From the NCBI GenBank assembly GCA_032622095.1, contig CP136066.1, positions 172,175,164 through 172,239,163 of the forward strand: a DNA stretch of 64,000 nt, in the 5' to 3' direction. This document shows positions 61,337-64,000 of this stretch, in pieces; position 1 is the first letter of the stretch; each line of letters starts with the position of its first letter. Source of the stretch: Siphonodentalium dalli (lineage: Eukaryota; Mollusca; Scaphopoda; Gadilida; Siphonodentaliidae). The notes under the pieces are model-generated. The model ran no database searches. It was not told where the DNA came from and saw nothing but the letters and a program-made list of their open reading frames with translations. The translations under genes and the position numbers were made by a program.

Positions 61337-63830
61337 AGTGTGGCTAGGGTGATGAGGTGTATGGTGTGGGGGTAGAGCGAACCCTATATGTGATCGGATT
61401 GCGACAGCAAGTGGGTCAAAAGCAGCGTGATGAGGAATCCTTTCTTCCGACTTTGAAATCTTTCTTCGCCTCCCGAAAAACCTTAGACACCCGGGCGGGT
61501 ACCCATGCTTCCTCGAATTCGGCATATACATATACGACGGAGCCAGCGACTTTGTGAATACCACCTCGCCTTCGACTTCGGCGCGCGACGGAGATCGGTT
61601 TGCCCGTCTTTAGCGGACAAATCTCCCAGTCGAAGGCTAAGTCTCAACAGATCGCAGTGAGGTTCATCTCGTACTGAGCAACATTACCGTACTGAGCAAG
61701 ATTGTTTCGGACAGTTCGTCGACTCCCGTGAAGGAAAAGAAGGAAAGGCTGACATTTATATCCGTCAATTCCTTGAAGTTTCAGAGCCAACTTTCGCCAG
61801 GTTTAGAATTTTCTAAACTTGCCCAGGCAACACCACGAGGAGGCAATTAGGGTCGGCTGACCCTAAAAGGTTGGCTTTTATTTGCCCACCCCCAATGCCC
61901 CAGAAGGAAGGGAAAAGACCAGGGAATGAGAAGGGAAAAGACCAGGATCTTCCCAAGTGACAAGGCAGTGATAGCAGTGATTCAGAACCCCAAAAAAGAG
62001 AAGTAATTTCAGCCAAGAAAAGAAAACTTGTTCAAAAGAACGATGACGGTTTGGCTTTTAGTTGCCCACCCCCACAATGCCCCAGAAGGGAAGGGAAAAG
62101 AAATGTATGACCAAAGGGTGGAGTGGACTGATAAGACGCCAGTCACCCCGTCTTCGGCCAAAGACCAGGATCTTCCCCAGCGGCAGATATAGCAGTAGTA
62201 GCAGAGTAGCAGTAGCAGTGATAGCAGAGTAGCAGTAGCAGTGATTCAGAAAGCAAAAAAAGATGGTGGGATCTTGGACATGGTTCGGAAAAGAAAAGTG
62301 CGAATTTACGACGCGGGAAGAAAACCAGGAAGAAATTGCAACAGCTCACACCTCGACACACCTTTCAGATCATTGAAGATGTCGAATCTGAAGAAAGTTA
62401 TATTCCATGTGGGCACTTGCCCCGCAGTTTTATTGTAAAAGCTTCAAGTTGGCGGGCTGAATCAGAGGTAACTATTTAAATTGTCGAATCTGAAGAAAGT
62501 TATATTCCATGTGGGCACTTGCCCCGCAGTTTTATTGTAAAAGCTTCAAGTTGGCGGGCTGAATCAGAGGTAACTATTTAAATTGAATCGAATTTCAAGT
62601 AAATGAACGCAGACGTCAACCAAAGACGACAGAGGAGAGATTCCTGCATATATATTGGATATGGGTGGACGACAACGAGGAAGAAATTGCAACAACAGCT
62701 CACAGAGATACCTTGGAATGGGACGCCAGCAGCCATGCCACAGCCTCCATGAGAGGTAACTCGATAGTGGGATCGGACTCCGCCGCCTGTAAATAGGCCA
62801 AATCACCTGCGGGTCAATTTGATTCGTCTGTGGACGAATTAAGAACTCAAAGCGGGATGGGACTCATAAGATACATAATTTGATTAAATAAAATTCAAAA
62901 CCACTTTTATCAATACTAGCTATTGATTCACTTAGGATACATCAGTTGACTAAAGCAAATTAAAATCCACTGGAATGCACACGGTCGATTCATATAATAT
63001 ACATACTTTGACTAATACAAATTCAAAACCGCTCGAGCCAACACTGTTGATTCACATAAGATACACCATTTTGTTTAAGAATATCCACAACTACTCGAAT
63101 CAATACCCTTCACAAGATAGATAACGTAAGTAAAGCAAATTCAAATCAACACTGTTGAATAACTTAAGATACATAATTTGATTACAGCAAATAAAAAAAA
63201 ACACTCGAATCAATAAGATGTGTTCAATATAACGGAATAGTACAGCACCCCTTGGTAATATAGTCATAACGCGGTAACAACGAAGAGCGTCTGTAAGAAA
63301 CATTTACAACCTGGAAATTTGCTGACTTTTGGCACGCTTTCTCGGAGTGCCCTTCATGACTGAAACTTCCTTGAATTTTGGAAAAACATGCGCCAATGCA
63401 TTCTCTTATATATGCAAATTTCCCATATATAAGAGAATTCACTGGTATACAAGTATAATGCAGCACCAGTGCAGTTCTCGTCATGAAAGGGATATCGCAC
63501 TGTAGCTACGCATGTCGTGTATTTATAGACTTAAACTTATACCTCTTCTGAAATAACGTATACACGATCCGGATGATCCACGTCAGTTTAAGCCTTCGTG
63601 TACCGCACTCGAACAGTACAATTGCCCCAATTGCCACAAAATATTCGTATTTACATACCTGCCCAAAATACAGACAGTATAATAATATATTACGTATATC
63701 AATACACTATATAGAGTTCAAAACTGATATTGACGATATGACCACGTAGACGTTTGGTTTTGAACAGACCTGTTCATCTATAAACCAATATTACCGGCAT
63801 TGCATGCTTTCAGTGCATGATGAACTATGA
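61337..63830. repeat. Satellite unit 15 (subtype F), 2,494 bp
   Basis: It carries the same diagnostic variants as unit 13, plus private changes such as CCACAGCCTCC and GCGGGTCAATTTG. The rRNA relic is at 61616-61784. Confidence 0.95.
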
Positions 63831-64000
63831 AGTGTGGCTAGGGTGATGATGTGTAGGGTGTGGGGGTAGAGCGAACCCTATATGTGATCGGATTGCGACA
63901 GCAAGTGAGTCAAAAGCAGCGTGATGAGGAATCCTTTCTTCCGACTTTGAAATATTTCTTCGCCTCCCGAAAAACCTTAGACACCCGGGCGGGTACCCAT
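63831..64000. repeat. Satellite unit 16, partial (C-like start)
   Basis: It starts with the GATGATGTGTAGG variant of subtype C and adds AAGTGAGTC and GAAATATTTC changes. The window ends inside it, so the array continues to the right. Confidence 0.9.

Noticed and set aside
4757-63484. Recurrent open frames of 63-108 codons in every satellite unit, seemingly conserved
   Set aside because: Their conservation simply follows the near-identity of the tandem DNA. Frames overlap on both strands, variants are not biased to silent sites as far as I can see, and no domain is recognisable.

Overview
The window looks like non-coding, repeat-dense nuclear DNA from an animal, probably a marine invertebrate. 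A mollusc or other lophotrochozoan is my best guess, based only on texture: AT-rich DNA, many TACATGTAC and ACCGGTA words, and dispersed repeats of a familiar marine-invertebrate style with GACGGACGGACG and GTATACCCCC-type ends. I found no convincing protein gene, tRNA or intact rRNA. All open frames are short, lack recognisable domains, and either recur because the DNA is tandemly repeated or lie inside mobile elements.

Layout. Positions 1-3948 are a left flank carrying small non-autonomous DNA transposons: a Tc/mariner-like TIR element at about 98-558 and a piggyBac-like MITE at 937-1321 with two nested palindromes. It also holds a few short tandem repeats. Positions 3949-23760 and 46228-64000 are two halves of one satellite array with a unit of about 2.49 kb, 16 units in all, the last cut by the window end. 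Between them, 23761-46225 is a 22,465-bp insertion with inverted ends (CCCAGTAAACATTG...) and a 2-bp AT duplication. Removing it rejoins unit 8 to exactly 2,495 bp, and both halves of unit 8 carry the same subtype-specific variants.

The satellite unit is itself composite. On the minus strand it carries a condensed rDNA relic: a piece of the 18S universal core, the 28S sarcin-ricin region and the 28S 3' end, in rDNA order within about 170 bp. It also holds a GCAGTA-rich block, a perfect-phase 103-bp duplication, about six diverged 62-bp subrepeats, and a copy of a hairpin element (arms CAATGCATTCTCTTATAT) that also occurs in the left-flank piggyBac MITE and in the 22-kb insertion. The array has higher-order structure: a trimer (units 1-3 = 4-6), a dimer (8-9 = 10-11) and another dimer (12-13 = 14-15), with mosaic units between.

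The 22-kb insertion has GGTACC/GGCACC palindrome-rich subterminal arrays at both ends. Its cargo contains older nested elements: two hAT-like elements with perfect 8-bp target duplications, two full-length 375-bp TA-flanked elements plus a truncated one, a 3.4-kb TIR element with a 4-bp duplication, an inverted pair of about 400-bp repeats, and other dispersed repeats. I see no transposase. The simplest reading is that a large non-autonomous element, or a macro-transposon that captured a piece of ordinary genome, jumped into a young satellite array. All family assignments come from termini and duplications read by eye, not from searches.
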